Below the pieces are notes generated by a model. It ran no database searches and was not told the origin of the DNA. It worked only from the letters and a program-made list of their open reading frames with translations. Source: CAILLO01 sp964579735 (GTDB taxonomy: Bacteria > Bacillota > Clostridia > Saccharofermentanales > UBA5734). From it: a DNA stretch of 34,838 nucleotides. The position numbers and the translations under genes are program-made. Below are positions 1 to 7,889 of the stretch, piece by piece. The stretch spans positions 1-34,838 of the forward strand of contig CAZOHH010000018.1 of assembly GCA_964579735.1 (NCBI GenBank), in the 5' to 3' direction. Numbering within the stretch: position 1 is the first letter of the stretch; each line of letters opens with the position of its first letter.

Positions 1-1
1 G

Positions 2-52
2 CGCAACGTCATCGCCGTGGAGATCATGAAGGAATTCAACGCCGGCAAGTAG
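2..52 (+). CDS. 3' end of an unidentified CDS
   Basis: The frame is open from the left edge and ends at a TAG at 50-52. It would encode the C-terminal tail RNVIAVEIMKEFNAGK. It stops 8 bases before the stop codon of the convergent PIG-L gene, which fits a real gene end. Sixteen residues are too few to assign a family, so no function is proposed. Confidence 0.45.
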   Translation, partial: RNVIAVEIMKEFNAGK

Positions 53-60
53 CCCGGTCG

Positions 61-1365
61 TCAAGGGGTCTTGGTCAGGTCCACGTTCTCGAAGAAGTCG
101 TTCTTGCGGACGTCCGGTCCGACTTCGGTGTGGGTCAGCCCGAAACGGCTGCAGTCATACGGGCCCGAGTCCAGCACGCGCGGGCTGTATTGCTGCTGGG
201 ATAGGTTCATGGCATAGCTTTCACGGGCCATCTCCAGAGCCGTCCGACCCTCGAATCGCGCGAGCGGTTTCTTCCAGTCCAGGACGACGGGGTTCTCGGG
301 ATACAGGTGCAGGTAGTTCTTCAAGACCTGGAAGGTCCCGAACTCCGAGGCGGACGCGGGGAAGAGGGTGACGTCCGAACTGTCCTCCACTGCCTCCAGC
401 AGGCACGCCGCAGTCAGGCGGTGCGCTCCGTGGCCGTATTCGCCTTCGAGGTCGTGGGAGACCGTGACCTTCGGCCGGTATCGTCGAAGGAGGTCCACGA
501 GGAACCCCACGACCTCCGTCTCGTTCCAATAGAGTTTCGCGCCTTCGAGGCTCGTGCTCTTCCGGTCACGTAACCCGGCGAAGACGGGGTAGTCCGTCAC
601 CCCTGAGACCCACAGCGCGTTCAGGGCTTCGAACGCCCTGTCCTCGGGGTAGCAGGTCATGTAGACGACCAGGACCTTCAGTCCCATTTCACCGGCGTAG
701 GTGGGCAGCGTCCCGCCCATGTACAGGAACTCGTCATCGGGGTGCGCCGTCACGACCATCAGGTCCAGGTCCGTTCCGGGCTTCTTCCAGACCTGGACGT
801 CCTCCGGGAGCTGCCCGGTCGAATAGACCGTCACTTCGGAGAGGCGGACGGCCTGCGCGGAACCATCCGCTGTGATTCTCGCAGCGGAATAGGACTCGTC
901 GAAGGCCACGTAGTCGTTGAGGAACGAGTCGCCGCCTTCGTCGTGCAGGACTTTCCATGCGCCCGATTCCGTCCGCACGGACAGGGACCATTCCGACGGC
1001 AGGCGATACCACTGGACGTAGATGCCGCCTACCGCGACGTCCTTCGGGAATTCGACGTCGAAGGTCTGTGCCGAAGCCTTCGCGGACGTCCAGAGGGTTT
1101 CCCTGGATCCGTCGGTCGCGTTCCCGAGAGTGGTCTCTCCCGAGGAGACCTGTATGGTGCACCCATGGGTAAGGTCCAGCGAAGGCGAGGGCGTCGGACT
1201 CGGCTCGGGTGTTGTCGTTGCAGAAGGGGCGGCTGTCGCGGTTGGCGTCGTGGTCGGGGATGGTGTCATCGAAGGAACCCCGAAGAACGAGGCAAGCCCG
1301 CACCCCGAGAGCAGGAGCGCAAGGGCGAGGGCTGTGGAGAGGGCGGCTAGGGCGCGGAGACGCAT
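61..1365 (-). CDS. PIG-L (LmbE-like) deacetylase lipoprotein with N-terminal discoidin-like domain
   Basis: Predicted secreted lipoprotein of 434 residues. The chosen ATG at 1365 follows a GAGGTGG ribosome binding site and gives a classical lipoprotein signal with lipobox LLSGC (Cys22); an upstream in-frame ATG lacks these features. A Thr/Pro/Ser-rich linker (about 33-62) leads to a beta-rich region (about 66-185) resembling an F5/8 type C (discoidin) carbohydrate-binding fold. The PIG-L domain begins near residue 199 and carries the metal-binding motif AHPDDE (207-212) and a later HGAH motif. PIG-L enzymes remove N-acetyl groups from GlcNAc-containing or related substrates using Zn. Anchored outside the cell, this one probably acts on an extracellular glycan; that substrate is inferred. 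It is transcribed divergently from the ABC exporter. Confidence 0.88.
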   Translation of the reverse strand: MRLRALAALSTALALALLLSGCGLASFFGVPSMTPSPTTTPTATAAPSATTTPEPSPTPSPSLDLTHGCTIQVSSGETTLGNATDGSRETLWTSAKASAQTFDVEFPKDVAVGGIYVQWYRLPSEWSLSVRTESGAWKVLHDEGGDSFLNDYVAFDESYSAARITADGSAQAVRLSEVTVYSTGQLPEDVQVWKKPGTDLDLMVVTAHPDDEFLYMGGTLPTYAGEMGLKVLVVYMTCYPEDRAFEALNALWVSGVTDYPVFAGLRDRKSTSLEGAKLYWNETEVVGFLVDLLRRYRPKVTVSHDLEGEYGHGAHRLTAACLLEAVEDSSDVTLFPASASEFGTFQVLKNYLHLYPENPVVLDWKKPLARFEGRTALEMARESYAMNLSQQQYSPRVLDSGPYDCSRFGLTHTEVGPDVRKNDFFENVDLTKTP

Positions 1366-1393
1366 CGTTCCACCTCGGTTCCAAGTACCCATG

Positions 1394-1422
1394 ATTGTTC
1401 CACTCTTGGCGCGCCTTTTCAA
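1394..1422 (-). promoter_or_regulatory. Putative sigma70-type promoter of the PIG-L gene
   Basis: Read on the minus strand, a -35 box TTGAAA (1417-1422) is followed after 17 bases by AACAAT (1394-1399). It would start transcription near 1387, leaving a short leader of about 20 bases before the ATG at 1365. Confidence 0.45.
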
Positions 1423-1433
1423 CTGGAGGCAAA

Positions 1434-1462
1434 TGGACAACCCTTATGCCCAAGACTATGAT
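1434..1462 (+). promoter_or_regulatory. Putative sigma70-type promoter of the ABC exporter operon
   Basis: The -35 box TGGACA (1434-1439) and -10 box TATGAT (1457-1462) are separated by exactly 17 bases, and each matches the consensus at five of six positions. The start would be near 1469, about 20 bases before the ATG at 1491. Confidence 0.6.
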
Positions 1463-1490
1463 GGAGTCAAGTGGTGAAGGAGGGTGCGGC

Positions 1491-2414
1491 ATGCCGGGCA
1501 TCATCGACATCGACCATCTCCGGAAGACCTACGGTCAGACGGTCGCCGTGGACGATATCTCCCTGGAGGTTCATGAGGGCGAGATCTTCGGCATCGTCGG
1601 TCCCAACGGTGCAGGAAAGACGACCACCATCGAGTGCCTCGAGGGCTTGCGCGTGCCGAGCAGCGGCACGATCCGCGTTCTGGGACTGGACCCTCAGGCT
1701 GACCGCAAGATTCTTCGAGCCTCTACCGGAGTCCAGTTGCAGGACTCGAACCTTCCGGACCGCATGAAGGTCTGGGAGGCGCTCGACCTGTATTCCTCCT
1801 TCTATGCTGCTCCAGCCGATTGGAACACCCTGATCGGGCGGTTGGGACTCGAGACGAAGCGCAACGCCGCTTTCGGCAAGCTCTCCGGAGGGCAGAAGCA
1901 ACGGTTGTTCATAGCCCTGGCTCTCCTGCCGGACCCGAAGGTCGTCTTCCTGGACGAATTGACGACCGGACTCGACCCGCAGGCTCGACACGCCATATGG
2001 GACCTGATCCGCGATGTACGCGCCCAGGGAACGACCGTCCTGTTGACGACCCACTTCATGGAGGAAGCCGAGAAGCTCTGCGACCGGATCGCCATCATCG
2101 ACCGAGGCCGGATCGTCGCTATGGACACACCGCGCAACCTGATTCGAAGCTTGGAATTCGACGACCGCATCTCGTTCGAATTGGACGATCCTCCTTTGCC
2201 GGAACTCGTCGAGACCCTTTCCCGGTTGGGCACAGTGGACTTGCAGGGCAATCACGTCCTCCTGCAGGGCCGGTCGGATGGGAAGACGCAGTTCGTCGGC
2301 AGGGTCGTGAAGCAGCTGACCGACCAGGGCGTTCCCTTCCGTGACCTGCGGACCGAGCAGGTGACGCTGGAAGACGTGTTCCTGAAGCTGACCGGGCGCA
2401 AGACCCGGGAATGA
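1491..2414 (+). CDS. ABC transporter ATP-binding protein, NatA/CcmA-like
   Basis: Cytoplasmic ATPase of 307 residues that powers the permease encoded next to it. Walker A is GPNGAGKTT (37-45), the signature LSGGQ is at 131-135, and Walker B is VVFLDE followed by LTTGLDP. Leu replaces the usual Pro after the catalytic Glu, which is tolerated in the family. The H-loop lies in LTTHFMEEAE. The C-terminal 80 or so residues match the accessory region common in this subfamily. The ATG at 1491 is preceded by AGGAGGG at good spacing; earlier in-frame ATGs lie in the promoter. The ABC-2 permease starts 8 bases after the stop, giving a two-gene exporter operon. The substrate (drug, lipid, peptide or Na+) cannot be told from sequence. 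Confidence 0.93.
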   Translation: MPGIIDIDHLRKTYGQTVAVDDISLEVHEGEIFGIVGPNGAGKTTTIECLEGLRVPSSGTIRVLGLDPQADRKILRASTGVQLQDSNLPDRMKVWEALDLYSSFYAAPADWNTLIGRLGLETKRNAAFGKLSGGQKQRLFIALALLPDPKVVFLDELTTGLDPQARHAIWDLIRDVRAQGTTVLLTTHFMEEAEKLCDRIAIIDRGRIVAMDTPRNLIRSLEFDDRISFELDDPPLPELVETLSRLGTVDLQGNHVLLQGRSDGKTQFVGRVVKQLTDQGVPFRDLRTEQVTLEDVFLKLTGRKTRE

Positions 2415-2421
2415 GGGAATC

Positions 2422-3165
2422 ATGAAAGGTCTATGGAAACTGACCTGGATGGAGTCACGGCTGTTCCTGAGGGAACCGGTCGGCGCCTTCTTCACGCTGG
2501 CTTTCCCGCTGATGATGCTGTTCCTCTTCGGGAGCATCTACGGCAATGAACCTTCTCCCCTTTTCAACGGGCGCGGCACCATCGACATCTCGATCCCCGC
2601 CTACACGGCGATGATCATCGCGACAAGCGGGCTGATGTCCATCAACATCACCATGGCCTCCTATCGGGAGAAGGGAATCCTGCGCCGACTCCGCACGACG
2701 CCGGCCAGCCCATTCATCATCCTGGTCTCCCAGTTGGTCGTGACCTTCACCATGACCCTCCTTGGGATGGTCCTCCTGATCATCGCAGGTTCGACGGTCT
2801 ACCATGTGCGGTTCGAAGGCAACGCCCTGAGCGTGTTCGCGGGCTTCGTGCTCTGTTGCCTGAGTTTCTTCGGGTTGGGCTTCATTCTGGCCAGCATCAT
2901 GCCGAATGCGCGGACCGCCCAGATCGTCGGCATGGTCGTCCTGTACCCGATGCTGTTCCTGTCGGGCGCAGGCTTCCCGAAAGAACTCCTCCCCGATGCC
3001 ATCAAGAAGATTGCCCTATTCCTGCCTCTCACCTACGTGGTCAACCTGCTTCGAGGCCTCTGGGTCGGTGAATCCTGGGGCGACCACCTGCTGGACGTCG
3101 GCGTCCTGATCGGGATGATGGGGGTCGGCGCGATCGTCTCGATTCGCGCCTTCAAGTGGGAGTAG
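2422..3165 (+). CDS. ABC-2 type permease of the NatAB-like exporter
   Basis: Membrane protein of 247 residues with about six hydrophobic segments and the ABC-2 layout: an N-terminal cytoplasmic stretch, TM1 around 20-40, a short loop, then TM segments at roughly 58-78, 104-128, 138-160, 169-187 and 223-240. The segment YREKGILRRLRTTPASP after TM2 is typical of ABC-2 exporters. The start ATG lies 7 bases after the ATPase stop with GAGGGA upstream, so the genes are co-transcribed and probably translationally coupled. One permease and one ATPase imply a homodimeric transporter. Confidence 0.9.
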   Translation: MKGLWKLTWMESRLFLREPVGAFFTLAFPLMMLFLFGSIYGNEPSPLFNGRGTIDISIPAYTAMIIATSGLMSINITMASYREKGILRRLRTTPASPFIILVSQLVVTFTMTLLGMVLLIIAGSTVYHVRFEGNALSVFAGFVLCCLSFFGLGFILASIMPNARTAQIVGMVVLYPMLFLSGAGFPKELLPDAIKKIALFLPLTYVVNLLRGLWVGESWGDHLLDVGVLIGMMGVGAIVSIRAFKWE

Positions 3166-3309
3166 CCTGACGAAAGCTTCTGTCCGGGAGCGAAACGTCG
3201 GCATCGCGCCGTAACTTCATCCGGTTACCACAGTTCCAACACATGTCTCCCGCATGATGAAGCCAACAGACCGTGCACCATGCCGTGAGACTTGTGAAGG
3301 AGACCGTAC

Positions 3310-3972
3310 ATGAAACAGCTCGGACAACCAAGAAAACCCAACAGGATCGCAACCCTGCTGCTGATCACCGCCATCGCCTTGGGCGCCGCGGCCTGCAGTG
3401 CCCCCACCGCCACTCCTACCGCTCCCGCGGCTACCGCACCTGCGGCGACGCTCGCTCCGACGGCCGCCGCCCCGGTGGCAACGGACGCTCCCGCATTGAC
3501 CCTCATGACCCTATCCGAAGTCGACCGTGCCCTGTCCCTGGAAGGCTATGGCGCGCAAGGCGCTCTGCTGGACCTCGATATGTCCGTCGCGGACATGCTG
3601 TCCTATGCCATACAGGATGAATACATCGCCCACGGGGAATACGCCGCGATCATCGCTGAATTCGGCGCGGTCAGTCCATATTCCAACATCATCAAGTCCG
3701 AGGAGTCCCATATCTCCTTCCTGGTCGGTCTGTTCGACACGTATGGCATGGATGTCCCGGCCGACGACTCCGCAAGCCGTCTCGTCATCCCTGCCGATCT
3801 TCTGGAAGCAGCGAAGACCGGCGTCCAGGCCGAAATCGGGAACATCGCGATGTATGAGCAGTTTCTGGGAGAAGCCCTTCCCCTCGACGTGCTCGGCGTC
3901 TTCACATCGCTGAAGACCGCGTCGGAAAGCCACCTCGCGGCCTTCGAGAAGCAGGTCGCCAGACTGTCGTAA
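3310..3972 (+). CDS. DUF2202 ferritin-like lipoprotein
   Basis: Predicted lipoprotein of 220 residues: a basic N-terminus, hydrophobic segment, lipobox AAAC (Cys29), then a linker rich in Ala, Pro and Thr to about residue 62. The rest matches the DUF2202 four-helix, ferritin-like family. Conserved Glu/His positions are visible in IQDEYIAHGEY, in SEESHISFL and in the last helix (ASESHLAAFE), the pattern expected of a di-metal carboxylate bundle. Enzymatic function of DUF2202 proteins is not established; metal binding or oxidative-stress protection outside the membrane is inference. An AAGGAG site precedes the ATG. The gene is about 145 bases from the exporter operon and may be separately transcribed. 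Confidence 0.85.
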   Translation: MKQLGQPRKPNRIATLLLITAIALGAAACSAPTATPTAPAATAPAATLAPTAAAPVATDAPALTLMTLSEVDRALSLEGYGAQGALLDLDMSVADMLSYAIQDEYIAHGEYAAIIAEFGAVSPYSNIIKSEESHISFLVGLFDTYGMDVPADDSASRLVIPADLLEAAKTGVQAEIGNIAMYEQFLGEALPLDVLGVFTSLKTASESHLAAFEKQVARLS

Positions 3973-3987
3973 CCACTGCCTGATGGT

Positions 3988-4019
3988 GAAATGGCGCCCT
4001 GCTTGCGGGGCGCTATTTC
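3988..4019. terminator. Hairpin between convergent genes, likely bidirectional terminator
   Basis: GAAATGGCGCCC (3988-3999) pairs with GGGGCGCTATTTC (4007-4019) around a 7-base loop; the 12-bp stem has one G-T pair. It lies just after the DUF2202 gene and contains the stop codon of the convergent glycosidase gene. The outer stem is A/T rich, but there is no long U tract in either direction, so termination strength is uncertain. Confidence 0.55.
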
Positions 4020-5989
4020 ACGTCCAGCACGACGGCCTGATGGCAGACAACGCGCGGGATGGACAGGCGGACCACGTTCCCCGATTGCTCGAACGGGACC
4101 TCCTCCAGACACGGCACCAGGTAGACCTTCCGGACCGTTCCGTCGATACGGGCGGACACGGCGACGTCACGCAGTTCCGGCAGGTCCTCGATCACGGAGA
4201 CGCGTCCGCGTGCCACGGGCAATCCATACAGCAGGTGCAGCACATAGCGGTGGTCCGCCGCCTGGAATCCGAGGCGGGCGCGGCCGCCGCTCGGCATGCT
4301 GACTGAAAGCACCGGTTCGGAATAGATCAGCTTCAGGGCGTTGACGAAATAGTCGCGGTGGTAGCGGGCTCCGCTCGCATGGTACATGGCGCAGACCTTG
4401 TGCGCCAGGTAGACGACCCGCCCCTTCTGCACCGCTGCAGGATACATGGCGTTCTCCAGTCGGTTGGGCGTATTCTGGTGGGAGCAGTAATGCCCGTAGG
4501 TGCGGTCGAAATAGGGTTCCTTGACCGCGGCGAGGACGGTGCCTTCGGTGACACGCGTCCTGCGGGCGCCCTCGTAGAAGAGGAACGGGCTGCGCACGAT
4601 GCCTTCCGCGAGAGCGGTCCCGGCCAGCACGTAGTCGTTCCGGAAGGCAGGGCCTCCCGCGTTCTCCGCGCCGATATCGACGAGGAACCTCTCCTTGGCG
4701 GCATCCATGCCGCTATCTCCGGTGAGCAGCAGCGAACCACCACCCTCGACGAAGCGTTTCAGGCGGAACGCGGAAGACTCGTCCAGCAGGACTTCGTCCG
4801 GGAGAACGATCGCGTCGAAGCGGGCCATGTCGTCGTCGGGAAGGACGATGTCGAAATCCAACTGCCGCTCGAGCAGCATGCGGACGAGACCCTCGTCGGA
4901 GGCCGACTTGCCGGAGAAGAGCACGCCGAGGCGCGACGTCTCCCGTATATCGGTGCAATAGCGCTCGATGCTTTCCACATACCCGTAGGCCTCCCCGATC
5001 GTACGGTAGGTTTCTTGATCCATTTCCCCGCATGGATGCATCTGGTCGCCCACGCTGCATCGCGCACCGTACATCATCATGGCGGCGCATTCGTAGCGCA
5101 GCGCGTCCGGATGCTTGAAGCCGCCGAATTCACCCCAGCTGGTGTGGAATTTCCCGGTCATCCCGAGGTAGTCCTTCCCGCTGCGGGAGAAATACTTGGC
5201 GCGTGCGGGCATCTTGTCGTAGCCCCCCCAGGTCGTGGGCAGGTCCTCCATCTCGAAGTGGCTCTGGCCCGCATGGAACTGCGGGTTGTGGATCTCGGCC
5301 CCTCCGTTGAAGAAGATCGTGGCATCGGGGTGCCTCGCGTGGAGAATCCGACCGCACTCCGCCATGAGTGCCTGACGTTCGAGGATGTAGTACTTCTTCG
5401 CGTCTTCCGGGCGGTCGGGGTCTAGCCCCGACTTCCTCATCCCGGCCACGCAGCTGTCGCAGAAGCAGTCGTCGTTCAGGAAGCAGATGTCGTAGAAGAG
5501 ACCGTCCACGACCCGGTAGCGCTCGCAGATCTCGCGGGTCGTCGAAAGGAGAAGCTCCCGATATCCGGAAACGATGCACAGGTTCTCCCACGAGCCGACA
5601 GGGCGCGGGTCCTCGGGTCGCGCGGCGGGGTCGATGCTCGACCCCCGGGCGATTCCGTCGTGGCCCCGCTCCTTCCACTCCGGGTGCTCGCGGGAGTCCT
5701 TCACGGACCACCCGGCCGTGATGTAGATCGGGGCGCGGACTCCGATCTCATGCGCCGCGTCGACCATGGCACCGGTCAGGTCGAAATCGAGACCGGGGTG
5801 GGTCGCGCCGACATTGGAGGGGTAGTAGTACCAGCCATGGTGGCACTTCGCGAAGACCGTGATGGAATTCACGTGACCGTCCACCAGCGCCTTCTGGAAA
5901 TCAGCTTTGGAGAAGCGGGTGCCTATGTCCGGAATCCATTCCGAGGTGTGGAAATCGAGGTGGACCTGACGTGTCGGCAGACGGACCAT
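4013..5989 (-). CDS. GHL6/GH151-like glycoside hydrolase, putative alpha-L-fucosidase
   Basis: Protein of 658 residues without a signal peptide, so probably cytoplasmic. The N-terminal part looks like a TIM-barrel of the GHL6 type: QVHLDFHTSE (8-17), TVFAKCHHGWYYYPS (44-58), and a strand-end Asp in DGLFYDI (162-168), the likely nucleophile by family analogy. A Cys cluster CFCDSC (175-180) may bind metal. The middle part resembles the beta-galactosidase trimerisation (Rossmann-like) domain, and the C-terminus is beta-rich. This architecture is shared with GH151 alpha-L-fucosidases, but beta-galactosidase-like activity cannot be excluded. The ATG at 5989 has AAGGAAGG upstream; the in-frame ATG 27 bases earlier lacks one. 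The gene stands alone with its own promoter. Confidence 0.8.
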   Translation of the reverse strand: MVRLPTRQVHLDFHTSEWIPDIGTRFSKADFQKALVDGHVNSITVFAKCHHGWYYYPSNVGATHPGLDFDLTGAMVDAAHEIGVRAPIYITAGWSVKDSREHPEWKERGHDGIARGSSIDPAARPEDPRPVGSWENLCIVSGYRELLLSTTREICERYRVVDGLFYDICFLNDDCFCDSCVAGMRKSGLDPDRPEDAKKYYILERQALMAECGRILHARHPDATIFFNGGAEIHNPQFHAGQSHFEMEDLPTTWGGYDKMPARAKYFSRSGKDYLGMTGKFHTSWGEFGGFKHPDALRYECAAMMMYGARCSVGDQMHPCGEMDQETYRTIGEAYGYVESIERYCTDIRETSRLGVLFSGKSASDEGLVRMLLERQLDFDIVLPDDDMARFDAIVLPDEVLLDESSAFRLKRFVEGGGSLLLTGDSGMDAAKERFLVDIGAENAGGPAFRNDYVLAGTALAEGIVRSPFLFYEGARRTRVTEGTVLAAVKEPYFDRTYGHYCSHQNTPNRLENAMYPAAVQKGRVVYLAHKVCAMYHASGARYHRDYFVNALKLIYSEPVLSVSMPSGGRARLGFQAADHRYVLHLLYGLPVARGRVSVIEDLPELRDVAVSARIDGTVRKVYLVPCLEEVPFEQSGNVVRLSIPRVVCHQAVVLDVK

Positions 5990-6056
5990 GGGGACCTTCC
6001 TTTCGTGACGGAGCATGCGGACATCTCTGGATCCGCCCGATCATCTTTACCTTGCG

Positions 6057-6065
6057 ATTATAGCA
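6057..6065 (-). promoter_or_regulatory. Extended -10 promoter of the GHL6/GH151-like gene
   Basis: On the minus strand the sequence TGCTATAAT is a perfect extended -10 element (TGnTATAAT). No convincing -35 box lies 17 bases upstream, as is common for extended -10 promoters. Transcription would start near 6050, about 60 bases before the ATG at 5989. Confidence 0.6.
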
Positions 6066-6084
6066 ATATCCGTATCGCCGGGTT

Positions 6085-6113
6085 TTGATTTGCTTGCGGT
6101 TCTCATGTATTCT
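6085..6113 (+). promoter_or_regulatory. Promoter of the zinc-ribbon operon
   Basis: The -35 box TTGATT (6085-6090) and -10 box TATTCT (6108-6113) have 17-base spacing. The start would be near 6120, about 27 bases before the first ATG at 6147. The -10 box sits inside a perfect inverted repeat, described separately. Confidence 0.6.
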
Positions 6114-6127
6114 TTTCTTTGAGAACC
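6098..6127. promoter_or_regulatory. Perfect 8-bp inverted repeat around the -10 box, candidate operator
   Basis: GGTTCTCA (6098-6105) and its exact reverse complement TGAGAACC (6120-6127) flank a 14-base spacer that holds the -10 box and reaches the start site. A dimeric repressor bound here would block RNA polymerase. As RNA only the right arm would be transcribed, so a DNA site is more likely than a transcript hairpin. Confidence 0.45.
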
Positions 6128-6146
6128 CGATCCTGAAGGAGCGCTG

Positions 6147-7517
6147 ATGATGGCTATGGAGCCAGACATGCTGTTTCGTTCGGTTCACCTGCAGACGCGA
6201 ATCCCAGCGTCCGCCATTCCCCCCGAGGAACTCACGGTCTCCGTGACGGTCCAGCCTGAAGGCCTGCTCGTCCAGGTGCCTGGTGGCAAGCCAAGGCTCG
6301 TGGATTTCAACGAGGTCCAGCAGATCCGTCCCGGTGCCTATCGGCTGGAGGTCCTTCAGCTGGACCGGACCCTTCTGACGTTCTCCCAACTGGGCCACGA
6401 CACCGAACCGTTCGTGCACCAGGTGTTCCTGGCCTGGAACGCCTTCGTGAGCAGCGCCATGTTCGTCGACGAGGCATGTCTGCTGGAAGTCAAGGGAGAC
6501 CACGATTTCCAAGCACCTGCCGTTCCCCTTCTACAGCTTCCCGCAGTCCAGGAATCGGATGCGCATGGCGATACGCGGTTCAAGTTGTATGCCTCGAGTC
6601 TCATGGTCCTTCCCCTTCGAGGACCGGTGCGCCGTATCCCCCTCTGTTTCGTACAGAGCGTCCTTCGGGACGGTTGGCAGCTGCGCCTTCGGACGGATCA
6701 GGGAGAGACGCTTGGCCTGGGCCGTCTCGGCCACGATACGGAACCCATGCAAAAGGCCATCACCGACGCCATGCAGCTCCAGACGTCGCGGTCGGCCGAC
6801 CTTTTGCAGCAGGTCCTGGGCATGCTCGAGCCGGTCCCGGGCGAAGCCGGGCTGGCACCGCTTTCGGAGTCCAGCCTGCAGACGGCGGCATGGCACCTGC
6901 GCGAAGGCCGCGCGGCCGACTGGCAGTTGCTGGATCGGGATTGCCCCGGACTGACGGTCCGGCTGGACCGGCTGCTGCGTCAGTGGTCCAAGGAAGGCTA
7001 TTATGCGGCCTTGATGAAGACGGCGGAAAAGGCCGGTTCTTCCGGTCTCTCCGTCGGAATCCGGCGCGAGCAGCCAACGGATACCCTGGCCAGCGAGTCG
7101 GACGGTGCGGAAGAGATTCCGGCTTTCTGGCTGGCGACAGCGATTCACGGCCGACACCCTTCCGTCGTCGTCGAGGGTTTCGCCAGTCAGCCACTGGCCC
7201 AGGCCACCTATCTCTTCGGGCTGGATCCCGATTCGTCCGGCTGGCCTCAAGTGCTGCAACTCCTGAATCAGGGTCTGGAAGCCGTGGATTTCCGCAAGCA
7301 GCCCGTATACTTCCCCCTTGAGAAACTTCAAGAGTCGGCCTATCGCAAGGATCTGGCCGCCCTTCGCTTCTGCCCGCCCCTGTCTTTCCTCCGGCAGAAC
7401 TACCGTCGCAGGCTGATCCACAGGGACCCCGCGAAATGGCAGACCTCCCTGTGGAGCCTGCTTCAGGAGGACGGTCACGACCCCGATCCGATGGACGACG
7501 AGAAGGAGGTTCCATGA
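6147..7517 (+). CDS. Unrecognised 456-aa protein with duplicated PH-like N-terminal module
   Basis: I do not recognise the family. No signal peptide or membrane segment is visible, so it should be cytoplasmic. The N-terminal half contains two related beta-rich modules, each ending in the same motif LGHDTEP (82-88 and 194-200, 112 residues apart) followed by an amphipathic helix. The strand pattern plus terminal helix suggests pleckstrin-homology-like folds. The second half (about 225-456) is mixed alpha/beta with no motif I can name and ends in an acidic tail. The first ATG at 6147 follows AAGGAGC. The stop at 7515-7517 directly abuts the ATG of the next gene at 7518, so the two are translationally coupled. 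Partnership with the zinc-ribbon proteins downstream is inferred from the operon. Confidence 0.8.
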   Translation: MMAMEPDMLFRSVHLQTRIPASAIPPEELTVSVTVQPEGLLVQVPGGKPRLVDFNEVQQIRPGAYRLEVLQLDRTLLTFSQLGHDTEPFVHQVFLAWNAFVSSAMFVDEACLLEVKGDHDFQAPAVPLLQLPAVQESDAHGDTRFKLYASSLMVLPLRGPVRRIPLCFVQSVLRDGWQLRLRTDQGETLGLGRLGHDTEPMQKAITDAMQLQTSRSADLLQQVLGMLEPVPGEAGLAPLSESSLQTAAWHLREGRAADWQLLDRDCPGLTVRLDRLLRQWSKEGYYAALMKTAEKAGSSGLSVGIRREQPTDTLASESDGAEEIPAFWLATAIHGRHPSVVVEGFASQPLAQATYLFGLDPDSSGWPQVLQLLNQGLEAVDFRKQPVYFPLEKLQESAYRKDLAALRFCPPLSFLRQNYRRRLIHRDPAKWQTSLWSLLQEDGHDPDPMDDEKEVP

Positions 7518-7859
7518 ATGGCGAGTTATAAGAAGCCTTGCATCCACTGCGGACGCCTGGTGGATTCGGACGCGCAGGTCTGCCCGGGATGCGGCAGCCG
7601 AAGTCCGTTGGCCTACCGTTGCCCGTCCTGCCGAAAGGAAGTGCCGCTCCAGGACGTCGTCTGCAGCAGCTGCAGCCGGTCCCTGCAGGTCGATTGCCCG
7701 CATTGCCGCCAGAAGACCCGGGCCGGGGAGCGATGCGACCGGTGCGGGAAGACCCTTCTGATCCAGTGCCAGAACCCGCGTTGCGGAGACCTGCAGTTCT
7801 TCGACCTGGCCCGCTGTCATTCCTGCGGCAAGAAGCTGGAACCAGGCAAGTTCAAATAG
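7518..7859 (+). CDS. Small protein with four tandem zinc ribbons
   Basis: The 113-residue protein is almost entirely zinc-ribbon. Sixteen cysteines form eight pairs: C8/C11 with C22/C25, C35/C38 with C49/C52, C60/C63 with C73/C76, and C84/C89 with C100/C103. The first seven residues and the last ten are the only parts outside the ribbons. Such proteins usually mediate protein or nucleic acid contacts; no catalytic residue is visible. The ATG at 7518 directly follows the upstream stop, with AAGGAGGT at 7503-7510. An ATG at 7514 in another frame stops after five codons and is not the start. Confidence 0.85.
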   Translation: MASYKKPCIHCGRLVDSDAQVCPGCGSRSPLAYRCPSCRKEVPLQDVVCSSCSRSLQVDCPHCRQKTRAGERCDRCGKTLLIQCQNPRCGDLQFFDLARCHSCGKKLEPGKFK

Positions 7860-7889
7860 AAGTCGGAAAGAAAGACGGAGGAGATCACG

